64,000 bases of DNA, from positions 1 to 64,000 of the forward strand of contig MU859233.1 in the NCBI GenBank assembly GCA_033297205.1, in the 5' to 3' direction. The position numbers were made by a program, and so were the translations under genes. The notes beneath the pieces were generated by a model that was given only the letters and a program-made list of their open reading frames with translations, did no database searches and was not told the origin of the DNA. Shown here in pieces: positions 11,701 to 23,493 of the stretch; position 1 is the stretch's first letter, and every line of letters begins with the position of its first letter. This DNA is from Pseudoneurospora amorphoporcata. Taxonomy: Eukaryota > Ascomycota > Sordariomycetes > Sordariales > Sordariaceae.

Positions 11701-14700
11701 AGCTGTTGACAGCTTTGCTCTTCCGTCCCTTCCCTCAATACGAGCGGCGGAGAAATGTTGGCGTTACCAGAATATGTACGTAGCCGTTGTCAGGCTGACT
11801 TGAGTTGAGCCTTGGGTTTTGAGTTTTCCGCAACGCTTTTTCCCCGGCATGATTAAGTAACAGTTCAACGATTCAAGCTCAATGGGTGTCTACCTAACAA
11901 GACGAATCCAATTAGATATGTCGATGGTTTACCTCATCCGTAAAGCGGAATGTATGGGGAAGTGAAACATGTTATCCGATGGTAATCAGTTCTTTCCGTC
12001 CATTGCTACGGGATATGTTTCCATTCGTAACTTCCCTCTTCTTGCCGTGAAAGACTATTTCATCTTGATTATTTGTCCTCAAAGTATAATATTTAGTCTC
12101 ACTTTATAGCATTCTTCTATCACAAACGTTGCTTGGGAAGATTACTGTCACGAGGCATCTGACCTGGTGGCTGCTGTGACAGCCCCGCGTACAGTATGCA
12201 AACTTTTGTAATTTACCACCTCCATACATATGCGCTTCCGCGCGCAAACCGTAAAACAGCCGCTTACACTCAGCCGCCAACAAACACAACCAACAGCCGC
12301 GCCTTCTCTCTCCTTACCCCTTGCAATGTCTCCCCCACAGTGGGTTTTATGGATCCTTGAAAACTCCATCCATAGCAGTACTTTACTCAAGAAGTCTCAT
12401 CCTACCAGGGCACATGACCGCCAAAGGATTTTTTCCCTAGAACCCCTCAATTGAGATGAACTTAGAAGGTGGGACGGAGTCGAAGCGAAGACGGGGGAAC
12501 GGAAGGGTAAGTACGTACAGGTCACTCCGCCGTAGGCACGTACGCGCGGCGAGGTGCGGGACGGGGAGCTCCTGCCCGCCTGTCCGGGGATCAATTTTCG
12601 ACAGATTTTTTTTTTCGGGGACCATTGAATACATATTAGACACCGAACCGAGGATCAAACGGTTACAATCCCGATATATATGGCTGACATGGGGCGAAAA
12701 AATATAGGGGAGTCGAGGTTTAATTAAGGGACGCACGCAGGGTAATTAATCCCACGTGTTTTTGGGTGGGACAATTTGTGGAGGGTCGGAGGGGATGGGG
12801 GAGCGAAGAGAAGGAAGGAACGAAGGAAGGGACGAATTCGGAGATGGATGGGGGTCGATACTGGAGCCCTAACTCGGAATCCATTACTTTTTTTGTCCCG
12901 TCTTCACACGAACCCCTAAAGTCCTTTCGGGTTCGGTTTGGCAAGTGAAGCTGAAGGCCATCCATTCATCAGTATGTCACCAACTCCAGCGGTGCCTGCC
13001 CGGTCTCGGATATCGTCGTCTGGAAAAGAAACGAAACACGGCCCAAAAACCAAGGACGGATTTTCGTCCTCGGCATTGCACTTTTCGAACACGAAGACAC
13101 CATCACAGTTATTTAAGCCAACCAAACATCAAAAAGCCCGAGCCGAAGGCCAAATGAAAATTGATAACTTTAGGTTGAAAAAGAAGAGGTGTGGTTACAG
13201 ACAACAGACCTTGCTTCCACAACAAGGGTACTTTACTGGCCCTGTTATGGTGTTAGGGTCCATGTACTAGCAGCACATCATTACATGCATAAAAAGCGTG
13301 GAGAGCGTGGGGGACGAGGGATGTCACACTTCAACACCACTCGGTGCACGCCCATTTGATTCAGTCGTGTCGCGTACACTACAATAATCACTAATAACGC
13401 CTTGCGGACCAGACGCACACACTCACGAGGTGCGCCGGCGGTGTGTGTATCTATGTGTACGCCATGTAGTGCGTGCTGACAGCCAGCTGCGTGGGGGACG
13501 TTATGACTGATTCGTTCCTGATTTCGGAAGGAGAAAGGAATCGTTTGGGTTAACTCGACTATAAAGTGGCTTTGTTAGCGGCCTGCGGCTGGACCTACAT
13601 CCGCGTGAATGATATGTCGAAAAGATATTTGAATGTTTCATGAGTCGAAATTGGGAACCAGCTGCCGGGGGAAGACGATAAAAGACGTGCCGTTATGTCT
13701 TGCTGTCTGGGGAAACAAAGACCACAGAAACGGGATGGCGTCCGGCACACGCGGTCACGGGGACTCATGGTCATGGAATGCCGTTTGACTTTCTTTGACG
13801 AGATTCCCTAGAGGTATGACAGAGATCCCCACGTAATTCGACCGACCGAGAGATCGGAGGTATGTTCATTCAACTGTTCCAGACAGTCTACTGTCCCCAT
13901 GTGTTGATCTGGAAGTCAAGATTAGCGAAGTCCGGGTAATCCAGACAAAAATTGCCCATATGATTAAGATATCACGGTCTTGGCTTGTCTTGTGTAAGTA
14001 GCAATATAAAAATACAGCAAAACTGTTCCCTGTCCTGTCAGTTATCAGTTTTGATAAGCACGAAACGGAGGGTGCACAGTATAGTAGCTGTCTGGATTTC
14101 GTTCCTTTTTGATTCAGTTTCAGCTTTTCATCTCACAAGGAAAAAAAGAGCGAGAAATACCGGATTAGACCTAACAAATAACAATGACTTTCCGACAAAC
14201 CAAAAAACAGCTTCTCTTTTCCGGATAGCATGTGGATTGGTAGGGAGGTGGTTGTCGTCCCTTTTTAAGAAGCACACTTGACCACCCTTTCTTTTCCAAT
14301 GGCGCAAAAGAAGAAACGAAAAAGATAATTGAGGGATTTGGGGGGTGTTGACCACTTCAGCTACACAGTGTTGACGTTTCTGTTCCTTCGTTGCAACTCC
14401 GTTTGTGGCATTGGAGCCGAGTTGTCGGGCAGTGTCGTGAGTGCAGTGTAACCGTTCGGACGGCCTCCCGCCGTCGCCGTTCACAACAACACCACGCACG
14501 GAGTGAACAGCGCCGAACGGCCGTCCAGTATCCACTTCCCCGGACGGACCTGGACTCTGGAGCCGTGGAGCGCCATCGGTGATCATCAACCCCCCGTCCA
14601 GTCCTCCCGGGGAACTAAGAGGCGGAGCCATTTTGAACGTCAGTCAGAACGCCCACAGGGACGCCAGGAACGGTCAGGGAAGCGTAGGTCTAGATTCACG

Positions 14701-17505
14701 ACAGAGCCAGTCGTTCGTGACTGGAAGGTAGCAAACATGGGGTGACTTTTATGCTCCTTCACCACTTCACCACCTCATCACACGAAGGGCTTGTTGTCAA
14801 CTGTCTTCGCTTCCAGACTGCCGGGTCTGATTTTCCTTCTTTCTACCTGTAGGGATGGGGGCCTGATTGGGCGAAGGACTTCACTTCATCTTGTCGTTGA
14901 TGACAAGGCTAGAAGTTTTTGTGAGATGCAACAGGTCGCTTTGTAGAAGGCAAAGTTTGCTTTTGATCGAACTGCCCTTGGCTATATACGGCCTCTCGTT
15001 TCGTGAGGCACGCACGCAGGGCCACGCTTGAATCTTGATCGTCGTTACCGTCTGTCTGGAAGCGAGAGTAGGCAGGGCAGGGCAGTAAGGCAGGTCATTT
15101 TGCATCAATCGTGATATGTAATGCTGGCCCTCAGGGGCAACGAAATCTCCACAGATGTAAGCGGATGGGCTTGAGATTGCAGCATTTCGAATCCGGACAT
15201 GACCGTTGGGGATACCGGGGCCGAATGAAAGGCATCATGGTGGTGAGGAAGGAAGGTCGGCCCTGTGGTCCTGTCTGTCCCCGGTAAACAAACATCCCTA
15301 TCCCTGGACCGTTGTGATGAAGCCTGCCCTGGTTGCTCACGTGCCGAACAACGAAAATGCCTCGAACCTGGCCCAGGCAAGCCCAGGCAAGTTGGAAGTA
15401 GTGTAACTCCAGGGTTGGATGAGTGATTCGATGCAAAAACACCAGGGTTTTAAGAAGAATCCACCCGCAGGAACAGAGGAATATCCACAAAAACCCCGAG
15501 GCTAGAATTGATGCCGGGCTGCGAATGACCCAATGCCATGGCGCCAACAGAAATGTTGCATCACCCGCTGTAACAAAAGGCGTGGAGAAGGCAATGTCAA
15601 CGATTCTTACTGGGCGATGAAACGGTGCATACCTTATTCAAAGCTCGTCTGTCATGATCGGAGTCGAGAAAAACAATTGTAATAAAAGTGTTTTTGGTGG
15701 TTTTGACAACGAATAGAAAAATAGCGAAAATGTTTCCGTCGAATGAATGCGAGTTCTGAAGGAATTTGGTTTGCAGTGATTGTAGGACGCCGTCGATCCT
15801 TCCCGCCCGTAGCCGGAGATCCGAATTTCCCTTCCCTAGTGCGCGCCCGCGGAAGTTGAAGCACTGCGCCTGGCGAGTGCGATTTCAACGCAAATCATCG
15901 ACCAGCTGGGGATACTGCTTGCAGTGCTGTGCCAAGCAGTGAATAATACAGCGTGGGGTGCATCGTCGATTTCGGATGTGTCTTGTTGCACAGCTCAAAG
16001 ACAACAGGAAACAAACAGGCTCTGCAACATGTAGCATGACTGTGAAGGGAAACGCACTCATCACTCACTGCAGGTCCAGAAGCTGGACTGACTCAAGACA
16101 TGATGGGTGCAATGCAACCGACGTTCCCAGGCAAATCCAGGCTTCTTCTCCTCCCTCGAGGCTGAGGTCATTGTCGAAACGTGGCTGGCCCAGAAGCGTA
16201 CGGCATCTTCTGGTCTTTGGGTGTTTTTTGGCAGGACGGCATCGTGATGGTGGCTCGATGGCCGACTGTTGTCCAGTGAGAATGAGGTTGATATGGCAAC
16301 TGACCAGCTCCCCGCATGAGAAATTACTGGAACCGGCAGTACAAATCAGACGGGAGGTTTTCTCATGCCAGTGACTTCCAGTTGCCACGAATGTGCTCAG
16401 CGGACGGATAGTCCCCAACAAGCCGTACCAACAGAAGAAGGGCTGCCGTCCGTCCGCATGCGCCTTTGCGTCTTCTTCCCCTCAAAAGAGGCACGTCGTG
16501 AGATTCGCTGCATCGGGTTTGAGACGCGGACGACGTGAGGCCGAATGTGCTGTTTAACTACGATACCGCTAGGCGAGGTGTGTGGGTGTTGTTGGCCGTG
16601 GGTGTTGGCGGCGGCAGACGGAGCCGCCGCCTCCCTGTGATGAGGATGAAATCACGAGGTCAGCTGGGGGCCATCAGGGAGGGGCAAACTGCCCTGCCCT
16701 TGCTGCCGTTGCTCCAACCAGACGCCATCACAATCACAGCCGTGTCAGCACTCTGGATGGCTTCCCGCTGTCGATTCGATCACAGGCCGTGGTGCCCGTT
16801 GTTCCATTTCCATTGCTGGCCGGCAGGGTGACCCCATTTCAGGCTTTTGAGCGACCATTCTAGTCGGCGGCAGTGCTGGATTGAGACGCAATTGGCGATG
16901 ATGTAGTCTAAAATCTGGAAAGGGTATGCGTAATGGCGGGCGGGTGGTCCCAATCTTGTCAACCTCTGGCAGTCTCGTGTGCTTCTCTGTTGACTGTCGT
17001 TCCAGGCCGGAAGCAGTCATGGAGAAGTCGAACCCTTCATTTGGAACCATGCAAAGGGCATTCATTGACAGGGCAACGGACGATGAGGACTCGTGATCAA
17101 GAGCGGACCTCCCACGCCACAAGAGCACAAGGGCCTCACTGCCGTGGGTCGTTGAATTGGCACTGAGTGCAGGCATTTGCAAGCAGCGCATCGCAGGCAG
17201 ATTGCAATGCGGGCCAAACGATCCGCTAGTCGCTGGAGTGCTGTAACATTGGGTGACAGGTGTCAGACCCCCGCTGCCAGTCATTGCATCAGGAACCGAC
17301 AGGGACCGAAAGCCGGTTTGACACTTGGCAGGTCCCTGGCCCTGAGCACTGCCGTGCCCACTCCCAGCTCCCGGGAACGGTTCAGCATGCTGAGGTTCGA
17401 GAGTCACCTCAGCGTGGCGGTTTGCGGGGAAGAAGGCCTGGGCTTTTCCAGCTTCAAGGCCACCCGAGCACCTGACTTTGACTCGACGGCGGCAAGGCTT
17501 TCAGG

Positions 17506-17673
17506 TGTCAGAAATGAGGGTTTACAGGGGTGATGATTATGTAACTTAGCGGGCCTCTATTGTATTGCATTGACCAGATTTTCTATAAGGGATTTTTAGG
17601 TACACAGAACTTAATACAATATATAGTCTTCTCCCTACTTCCAGATTACCTCTATACGTACTTATATTTTATA
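17506..17673. repeat. Left LTR
   Basis: Starts TGTCAGAAATGAGGG and runs through a shared GACCAGATTTTCTAT block to ATATTTTATA. It is more AT-rich than the right copy, so it is more strongly mutated. Confidence 0.8.
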
Positions 17674-18366
17674 ATTAAGAGTCTTATATATATTATTACT
17701 AATTATAATAAACTGAATAAAATATAGTACATAATAGATATCAAAACAATAATGATAATATCTTTCAACTAGGATTTTACTAAAGTAGGCGAGACTACCC
17801 TATTTAAAATTGAAAATTAGTTCTTCTAAAAAAAGGGCTTCAAATTTAAAGCAATAAGTTTTGATTTGTAGTAGTATATTACTGACAAAGGCATCCAGAA
17901 GATCTAGCTCACGAAACTAGTAAAAGCAAAGCTCTTTAATTTCTAAGAGGAGATCTCAGGAGCCGGAGCTGGACTAGTTATAGATAGCTAGCTCTAACAA
18001 ATTATATTAAAATTTATTAAAAATTCCTCTGCCGCTAATACTCGGGCCTCCGTAGCCTGAGGTACTATAATTCCTCTAGTTACAACTCCATCCTAGCCGG
18101 CCCGCTAGTTTCTTTCGCAGCTAAATAATTAAATTTTACTATAGAGTAAAACTATTGTAATTACTCATTAGTTCTTATAAATTATTATTATAAAATAAAG
18201 GACTAGGATAAGTTCTTTAATAATATCCTAACTTTAAAGAAGTAAATAATTAAAAGCGTTATAAAGTATTATTAATTAACTTACTTGCTAACATTAATTA
18301 TTGTAATTATTTAATATGATAAATTCTATTAAGTAATTAAATATAATAAGGAGAAGGTTTGAAATA

Positions 18367-18438
18367 GAGAAGCGCTACTCGCACGTTGGCAAAACTCTAC
18401 TCGCACGTAGATCCATATTTCTTTCCCATATATAACTT
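18367..18438 (+). repeat. Left terminal inverted repeat
   Basis: Outer 48 bp pair with 19069-19116 with two mismatches. The inner part (through CCCATATATAAC) pairs with 19046-19068 with several transitions. Confidence 0.75.
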
Positions 18439-19045
18439 GAACCCTGGCGACTTGCTATGGTCCCGCACCAGTCTGGGTCGTACCGTGCCCGCCAAGCTCC
18501 CAGATTTTAGCCCAGTACACGTTCAGACCCCTGTAGTCGTACTACACTAGCCACCTTAGTCTAGGCGCCCAGACCAGCCCAGACTGGACAGTCTAACTCG
18601 TGATTTTCTAGCACCAGCACTAGTGCCTTGTCGCACTACTTCCTTTACCAAACTACCATCGCATACATCACCACATTGTAATCCTTCAATCCACTACGTT
18701 GCGCATTATTAGATATTATTAAGTAAACAAAGCGCTAGCATCTGTCGATAGTACGGAATGATCCATCATTTTTCTGTGCGTTTCCCTAGCTAATTGCGAT
18801 GTAGATGACCGATGTAGTGACTCAGCCGACGGGCGCATGCGACCGTGCCGCTAAGTGCCCTGTAAGACCGCTATATAAATGCCCTGTAAGAACTAGGTCT
18901 AGGTACAAATCTAAAGGTGCGTACGCTGCAGTCTAGAATCTGAGCTTGGCATGGCATGGCAATCTTGAAAGATTGAAATGCCCAGATGTGCTTAGCGAAA
19001 TTTATGAAAGAATACATCTACTATGGCAGACTTCGAGCGGGTTCG

Positions 19046-19116
19046 GGTTATGTATGGGAAAAAAATGTAGATCCACGTGCGAGTAGAGTTTTACCAACGT
19101 GCGAGTAGCGCTTCTC
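19046..19116 (-). repeat. Right terminal inverted repeat
   Basis: Reverse complement of the left arm, ending GTAGCGCTTCTC at 19116. Confidence 0.75.
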
Positions 19117-19220
19117 ATTTTTAAAAGCGACTGCTAAAAAAAAATAAAAACGGGAGTAAAATTGTAAATAGCTTTATTTATACTAGCTTTCTAAGTACCT
19201 TACCTAATATAATTGGAGAA

Positions 19221-19388
19221 TGTATTAGAAATGAGGGTTTATAGGGATGATGATTATGTAACTCCGCGAGCTTCTATTATATTGTATTGACCAGATTTTC
19301 TATGAGGGATTTCTAGGCACAGAACTCAATACAATACACAGTCTTCTTCCTACTTCCAGATTACCTCTGCACGTACTCATATTCTACA
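19221..19388. repeat. Right LTR
   Basis: Matches the left LTR with small compensating indels and transitions, and keeps the canonical ending ATTCTACA. Confidence 0.8.
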
Positions 19389-21660
19389 TTAGGCTGTAAT
19401 GTACAGTTTGAAAGGGTCCGTTTTGCACCTGACCAGACGTCCTGGGCCGAGAGAGGAGAAATGATTTGACCGTTTTCGAACACATCTTGGGGCGAGGTGT
19501 ATAGCACAGAGGCAGTTCTAAATGTACAAACGTGGTGAGAATGAAACCTGGATTTCCGGGAGATCTCCTCGAGAAGCCCAACTCATCCTGAGGGATGTCA
19601 ACGCATTTGGGAGAGATAGTTCCCATTTAGAGCATCGTGGTGGTCGCCCAGAGTAACCCATCATTCCGGTTCAGGCACTCTGCTACTAGTAGACATTCTG
19701 GGTAGCATCTTCTACCGTCGACATGTCTCTGGCATTCATTGTGTCCCATCCGCCGTCCCTTTGAGGCCTGAACAGCTGACCGTTTGCGACACCCAGGCAC
19801 GCATGGCTCAAACCCAGGGCTGGGGTCGAAAATGCTCCCGAAATCCCACAGACATGTTAATATCCCAATTGGTCTAGACGTAGAATAGAAACTAAACCAA
19901 ATGCGGTATGCTCCTTCATTAATGCTACTCTTCCGGGTAATCGAGGCAGTTCAGCCCCGAGACAGGCTGTTGACGGCCCTGAACCTTGGGTTCCAACGTC
20001 GCTTGTACCCAGATTTGATGCTCCGTCGGGACGAGCGCAGAGGGTTGCCGTTCCGGGGATGCGATTGCAATGTTGATGTAATTCGAGCGAATTCGAGACC
20101 GCGGGACGTCCATCACCAGACTGGACTTGTACAGTTCCGGCATGTCATTTCTACTATGACGCCCTGACGGACGGTCGTGTCAGACTAGGTATGTTGATCT
20201 CGAGTCCGTGATGCTGTTTTCGGAGGGATGGTCGCGTCCTCATCACAAGGCACCAAACCAACTGCCCTGCCTGACATGTGGAGTTTTGGCCGTGATTTTC
20301 GTCCGTTCTGCGTTGCTGAGAGCGTGAAAATCGTGGGTGGCACGGGGGCAGCAGAAAACGGACGACAGCGCAAGGGTTGACCGGTACCTTAAGATGACAG
20401 TGACGCACCGATGAGTTACCCGTTTCGGTTGGCTTACTTTCACGAGGGAGTACCGCGTACCGCTTCCGTACCCACATACCGGAACCGTAACCCCCGCCGC
20501 CACCACCCACCACCCTCCAATTCGGCCCTCCGTTACGAGACACCAGGGGTCGCCGGTACCTGTACTGTAACTGACAACACAGTCCCAAGGGACAAGGGCC
20601 GTGTGTGGACGGTACCCGACGACGGTATTGAACCATTTGGCCTCGTTCACCGCGTCTTGTGGCCAGTGGTCCAGTGCCAGCACAAGAAGCAAAAGTGGAT
20701 GACGGTCAGTACGTACCGAAAATACACGCAGAGAGGAGACCAGGACAGCAGTCACGGTCGGCCTGGGCCTCCGCTTCGATTGACTTTTGACGTCCACCCC
20801 TTCCTTGCCAATCCAACCTGCCACTGCAGTACAATTAGACATCAATATCCTGTCCCCCACCACGGTCCGAATCCCTTTCTGTTCGATCTTCTCATCTTTG
20901 TCACCAAACTCCTGTTTAACACCAACACCAACCCATAACAACAACAAGTTACCACCCAACGTCACGCATTGGTCTCCGACATCCCGACAGCATCTCAGTA
21001 ATTCCTAATTGCTGCGACTCTCAACCACATACGCCACTGCGCCTGGTTATGTGTGGAACTTGAAGGAAGCCGACGACGACGACATCAACGATCTCGACGA
21101 CAACGCTTTCCACAACCACACGAGACACCTGAGGGAATAAAACATCGCACAAGAGGAGGACTCCGACTTGCATTGAAGCGGCTCCTGCGCCAACACTCGC
21201 ACTACTGCACCTTCCGTCGCCGACAAAACAGACCCACCACAGCCGGCCACGAAGTCGAAAAAAGCGGGCACTTCCAAGCGCAGAGATTTACACTTGGGAT
21301 ATCCGGTCCCGGAACCCGTCGACAACAACGACAACAAAACAACATCCAATACCACCAATTCCATACCGGATCTCAATTGTCATCCGACACTTACTGCGGA
21401 GCCATCTCAACTTGGGTCCACTTTCGGTGCAGAGCAGATCCTGATTCCACAAGCACTCCAGGATCGCATCCGCTGAAAGCAACCGTGAATCCAACTTCAC
21501 AAACCACTCGCCTCGACAAGAGACAATAACCACAAGCCGCTCCAAATTCCCAGTCACAGGCTCGACTTTCGCGGTCGTTTTCGCGAAGTTAGCCGTCACC
21601 ATATCGCCTTACTGTCACTTGTGCGTCTGCTCGGACCCAGCGAGCAGCCTTCCCATCATC
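19389..21660 (+). other. Upstream region and leader of the DUF3295 gene
   Basis: No coding region is supported between the transposon and the ATG at 21661. From about 20.78 kb the plus strand becomes rich in CCA/CAA and pyrimidines, the usual look of a fungal promoter-proximal region and long 5' leader. Several short ATG-initiated frames lie in it and could act as upstream frames if the transcript starts that early. The transcription start and any leader intron cannot be placed from sequence alone. Confidence 0.4.
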
Positions 21661-23493
21661 ATGCCTCTGTCATTAGATACGCCCGTCCTGCAGGTCGACG
21701 CCAATGTCATCCACAAGGTCGACACTACCAACCCCGCCAACCTGTTTAGCATGTGGACAGGTACGAGCCCAGTCTCCTGACTCCCTGCCCTTTATCTCCC
21801 GCATGGCGCCACCCCCTGCGCCCCAGTAGCAACTGCTAACTTTGGACTCTTCTTCGTCTCTCCAGTCTTTGCCCGCTGCCGTGACTCCGTTCACCAAGGC
21901 CGTCGCCTTGAAAACTTGAGCTGGCGCCTCTGGAACCGGGAGACCTTCTGCTGTGAAAGCGAAGTCTCCGAGATCTCGTCCTCGGCTACCTGCCAGCCTC
22001 AGGATATCCAAAGGTATCCGGGTGGCGAGGACATGCCCCAACTGTCTGGTAGTGTTGATTCAGCCTTGGACGAGGAAGCAGTTGACTTTGGCAACGACAC
22101 CGACGCCGAGCCTCTCGATTACCACCTCCGCCCCCGGATACAACGGCAGGACTCGTGCGCCAGCAACCGCAGCCGCGGTCGTGAGCGCCACATTACCTCC
22201 GGAGACCTCGAGAAGATGGTCGTCTCCATCATTGAGGCCAAGACGCCTTTGAACGCCCCTCTCCCGAGCATCGCTCTCGTCCCACCTCCCGTCGAGGAGA
22301 CCAAGCCCGCGCCTACTGTTGTCCACCAGCTCGAGCGGTCGGGATCGACTACGACAGAGTCTTCCTGCAACACCTCTGAGAACCCCTCCATGGAGTCTCT
22401 GCAAACCGCTGCATCTGTCGAAGCTGCCTCTCAGCTACGACCCACCATCATCACCCGTGGCTTCTCTGTCTCTCCTTCTCAACTTCCTATCATTCAGCGT
22501 GCTTCTGCCCATGCTTCTCGTCAGCCCTCGCCGAGCGTGATTCCCGAGCCTACCGCCGCTCCTGCTGCCAAGCCTGTCCAGCCTAAGAAGCAACAGGCCC
22601 GCTTTGCATTGGGCGCATCCAACTCTGGCGATGACTCCTACACTGACCGCGAGCAGAGCTTCGACCACAGGAAGCAACAGATTCCTCTTCCGCCTAAGAA
22701 GAAGATGTTCCAGGTCGGCAGGGGGTCGTCTGAGGAGGAGGAATCTCCAAGAGACCTGAAGAGGACTGTTGCGCTTAACAAGCAAGTTGTCATCCAGGAC
22801 AGCTCGGCCATCAGCGACGACTCAGATAGCGACTATGTCGACGAGAGCGCCATTGATGACGATGACGACTCGTCGGAGTGGGAGGATTCGGTTGAAGAAA
22901 GTGGAAAGTCGAGCGTGGATGACAAGTTCAACTTCCAGCGTGTCGACTCCAAGGTGAACCTTACCTCTCGGCGATCGCTCATCACCCTGATGTTGCACAA
23001 CAACACCCGGGCCCAGAAGCTTGGCAACATTGCCTCGCAGTCCACCTCGGCTATCCCGCGCGCCCGCACCCAGCTCAACGGACCTTCTATGGTTCCTTCC
23101 CCGAGCGACTCCGACGAGGCGCCGCTGATGATGAGAGGCAAGCGTGCTCCTCCTATGCGTCCTATCAACGAGATCCCTAGGTCCGCCGCCCAGCCCATCA
23201 ACGCGGTTGCCACCGGCATCCACCACCAAGCTTGCCTGTCTCCTCGCACCACGCGGCGTAACATGCTTGCCACCGAGCTGACCGAGTCCCTTCGCCGCAA
23301 CCTTCTTTGGGAGAGATCCCACAAGAACTCGACTGCCACTGCGGTACTCAAACGTCGCCACACTTCTCAGGATGTTGCCAACCTTAAGCAGTACCCGGAG
23401 CGTGCCTGCATGAAGGACGACAACGACAAGGAGCGTTGGGACCAATATTTTAACAAAAATGCCTATAGCGGCTATCACGCACAGGGTTGGTAA
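21661..23493 (+). CDS. Mks1/DUF3295-family protein with AreA-type GATA-like motif
   Basis: Two exons, 21661-21760 and 21866-23493, give 575 residues. The 105-nt intron has donor GTACGA, branch site GCTAAC at about 21835-21840 and acceptor TCCAG. It splits codon 34, inside a conserved motif (residues 28-57, NLFSMW...LENLSWRLWNR) of the fungal domain PF08550, found in AreA-type nitrogen regulators and relatives. The remainder fits DUF3295 (PF11702): a segment around 279 (RFALGASNSGDDSYTDREQS), an acidic stretch at 351-377, RRSLITLMLH near 402 and the C-terminal RNMLATELTESLRRNLLWER near 498. Family knowledge: this group includes yeast Mks1, a negative regulator linked to Ras-cAMP, lysine and nitrogen signalling. 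It has no DNA-binding zinc finger, so a signalling or co-regulator role is likelier than direct DNA binding. Codon use is strongly C-ending. The start is the first ATG in frame with the motif. Confidence 0.9.

Larger units (their letters stand above)
3212..17505. other. 14-kb stretch with no supportable gene
   Basis: No frame shows a long run with the C-ending codon preference of the genes further right. The longest open stretches (up to about 220 codons, minus strand near 16.7-17.4 kb) lack an ATG or have chance-like composition. Visible items are a T22 run at 3640-3661, a T/A homopolymer palindrome at 8655-8728, a 14-bp tandem doublet near 7859-7886, and AT-hairpins near 3255-3284 and 6251-6294. 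There is no tRNA or 5S rRNA that I can recognise. Small or non-coding RNA genes cannot be excluded. Confidence 0.5.
18367..19116. mobile_element. Nested 750-bp terminal-inverted-repeat element
   Basis: The ends are inverted copies of one another for at least 70 bp (18367-18438 against 19046-19116), beginning GAGAAGCGCTACTCGCACGT and continuing inward with weaker similarity. Each arm carries the sub-motif CTACTCGCACGT twice, a plausible transposase-binding arrangement. The interior is much richer in G and C than the LTR element around it, so it looks like a later insertion that escaped most RIP. No transposase frame is present, so it is a MITE-like passenger. Target duplication is unclear: the flanks are AT-rich and do not match cleanly. 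Superfamily is not assigned. Confidence 0.75.
17506..19388. mobile_element. RIP-type LTR element, 1883 bp, with 168-bp LTRs
   Basis: Direct repeats at 17506-17673 and 19221-19388 are both 168 bp, begin with TG and (in the less mutated right copy) end with CA. The 5 bases before the left LTR (TCAGG) and after the right LTR (TTAGG) match except for one C/T change, as expected of a 5-bp target duplication later hit by RIP. A short purine run (GGAGAA) precedes the right LTR, where a polypurine tract belongs. The interior is very AT-rich, has no reading frame, and is interrupted by a second element at 18367-19116. Without that insert the element is about 1.13 kb, so it is non-autonomous. Confidence 0.8.

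Noticed and set aside
12974..13270. 98-codon frame with a fair N-terminus (MSPTPAVPARSR)
   Set aside because: No leader, no domain and weak codon bias. The support is not enough to call a gene.
14128..14631. 167-codon minus-strand frame with an ATG
   Set aside because: The composition is that of non-coding DNA, and the C-terminal half is a run of hydrophobic residues from AT-rich sequence.
16745..17407. 220-codon minus-strand open stretch next to the transposon
   Set aside because: It starts at a GTG, has no usable ATG early on, and codon use is not gene-like. GC-rich DNA favours long open stretches.
20154..20965. 240-codon minus-strand open stretch upstream of the DUF3295 gene
   Set aside because: It is antisense to the CA-rich promoter and leader of the plus-strand gene and shows no protein-like composition.
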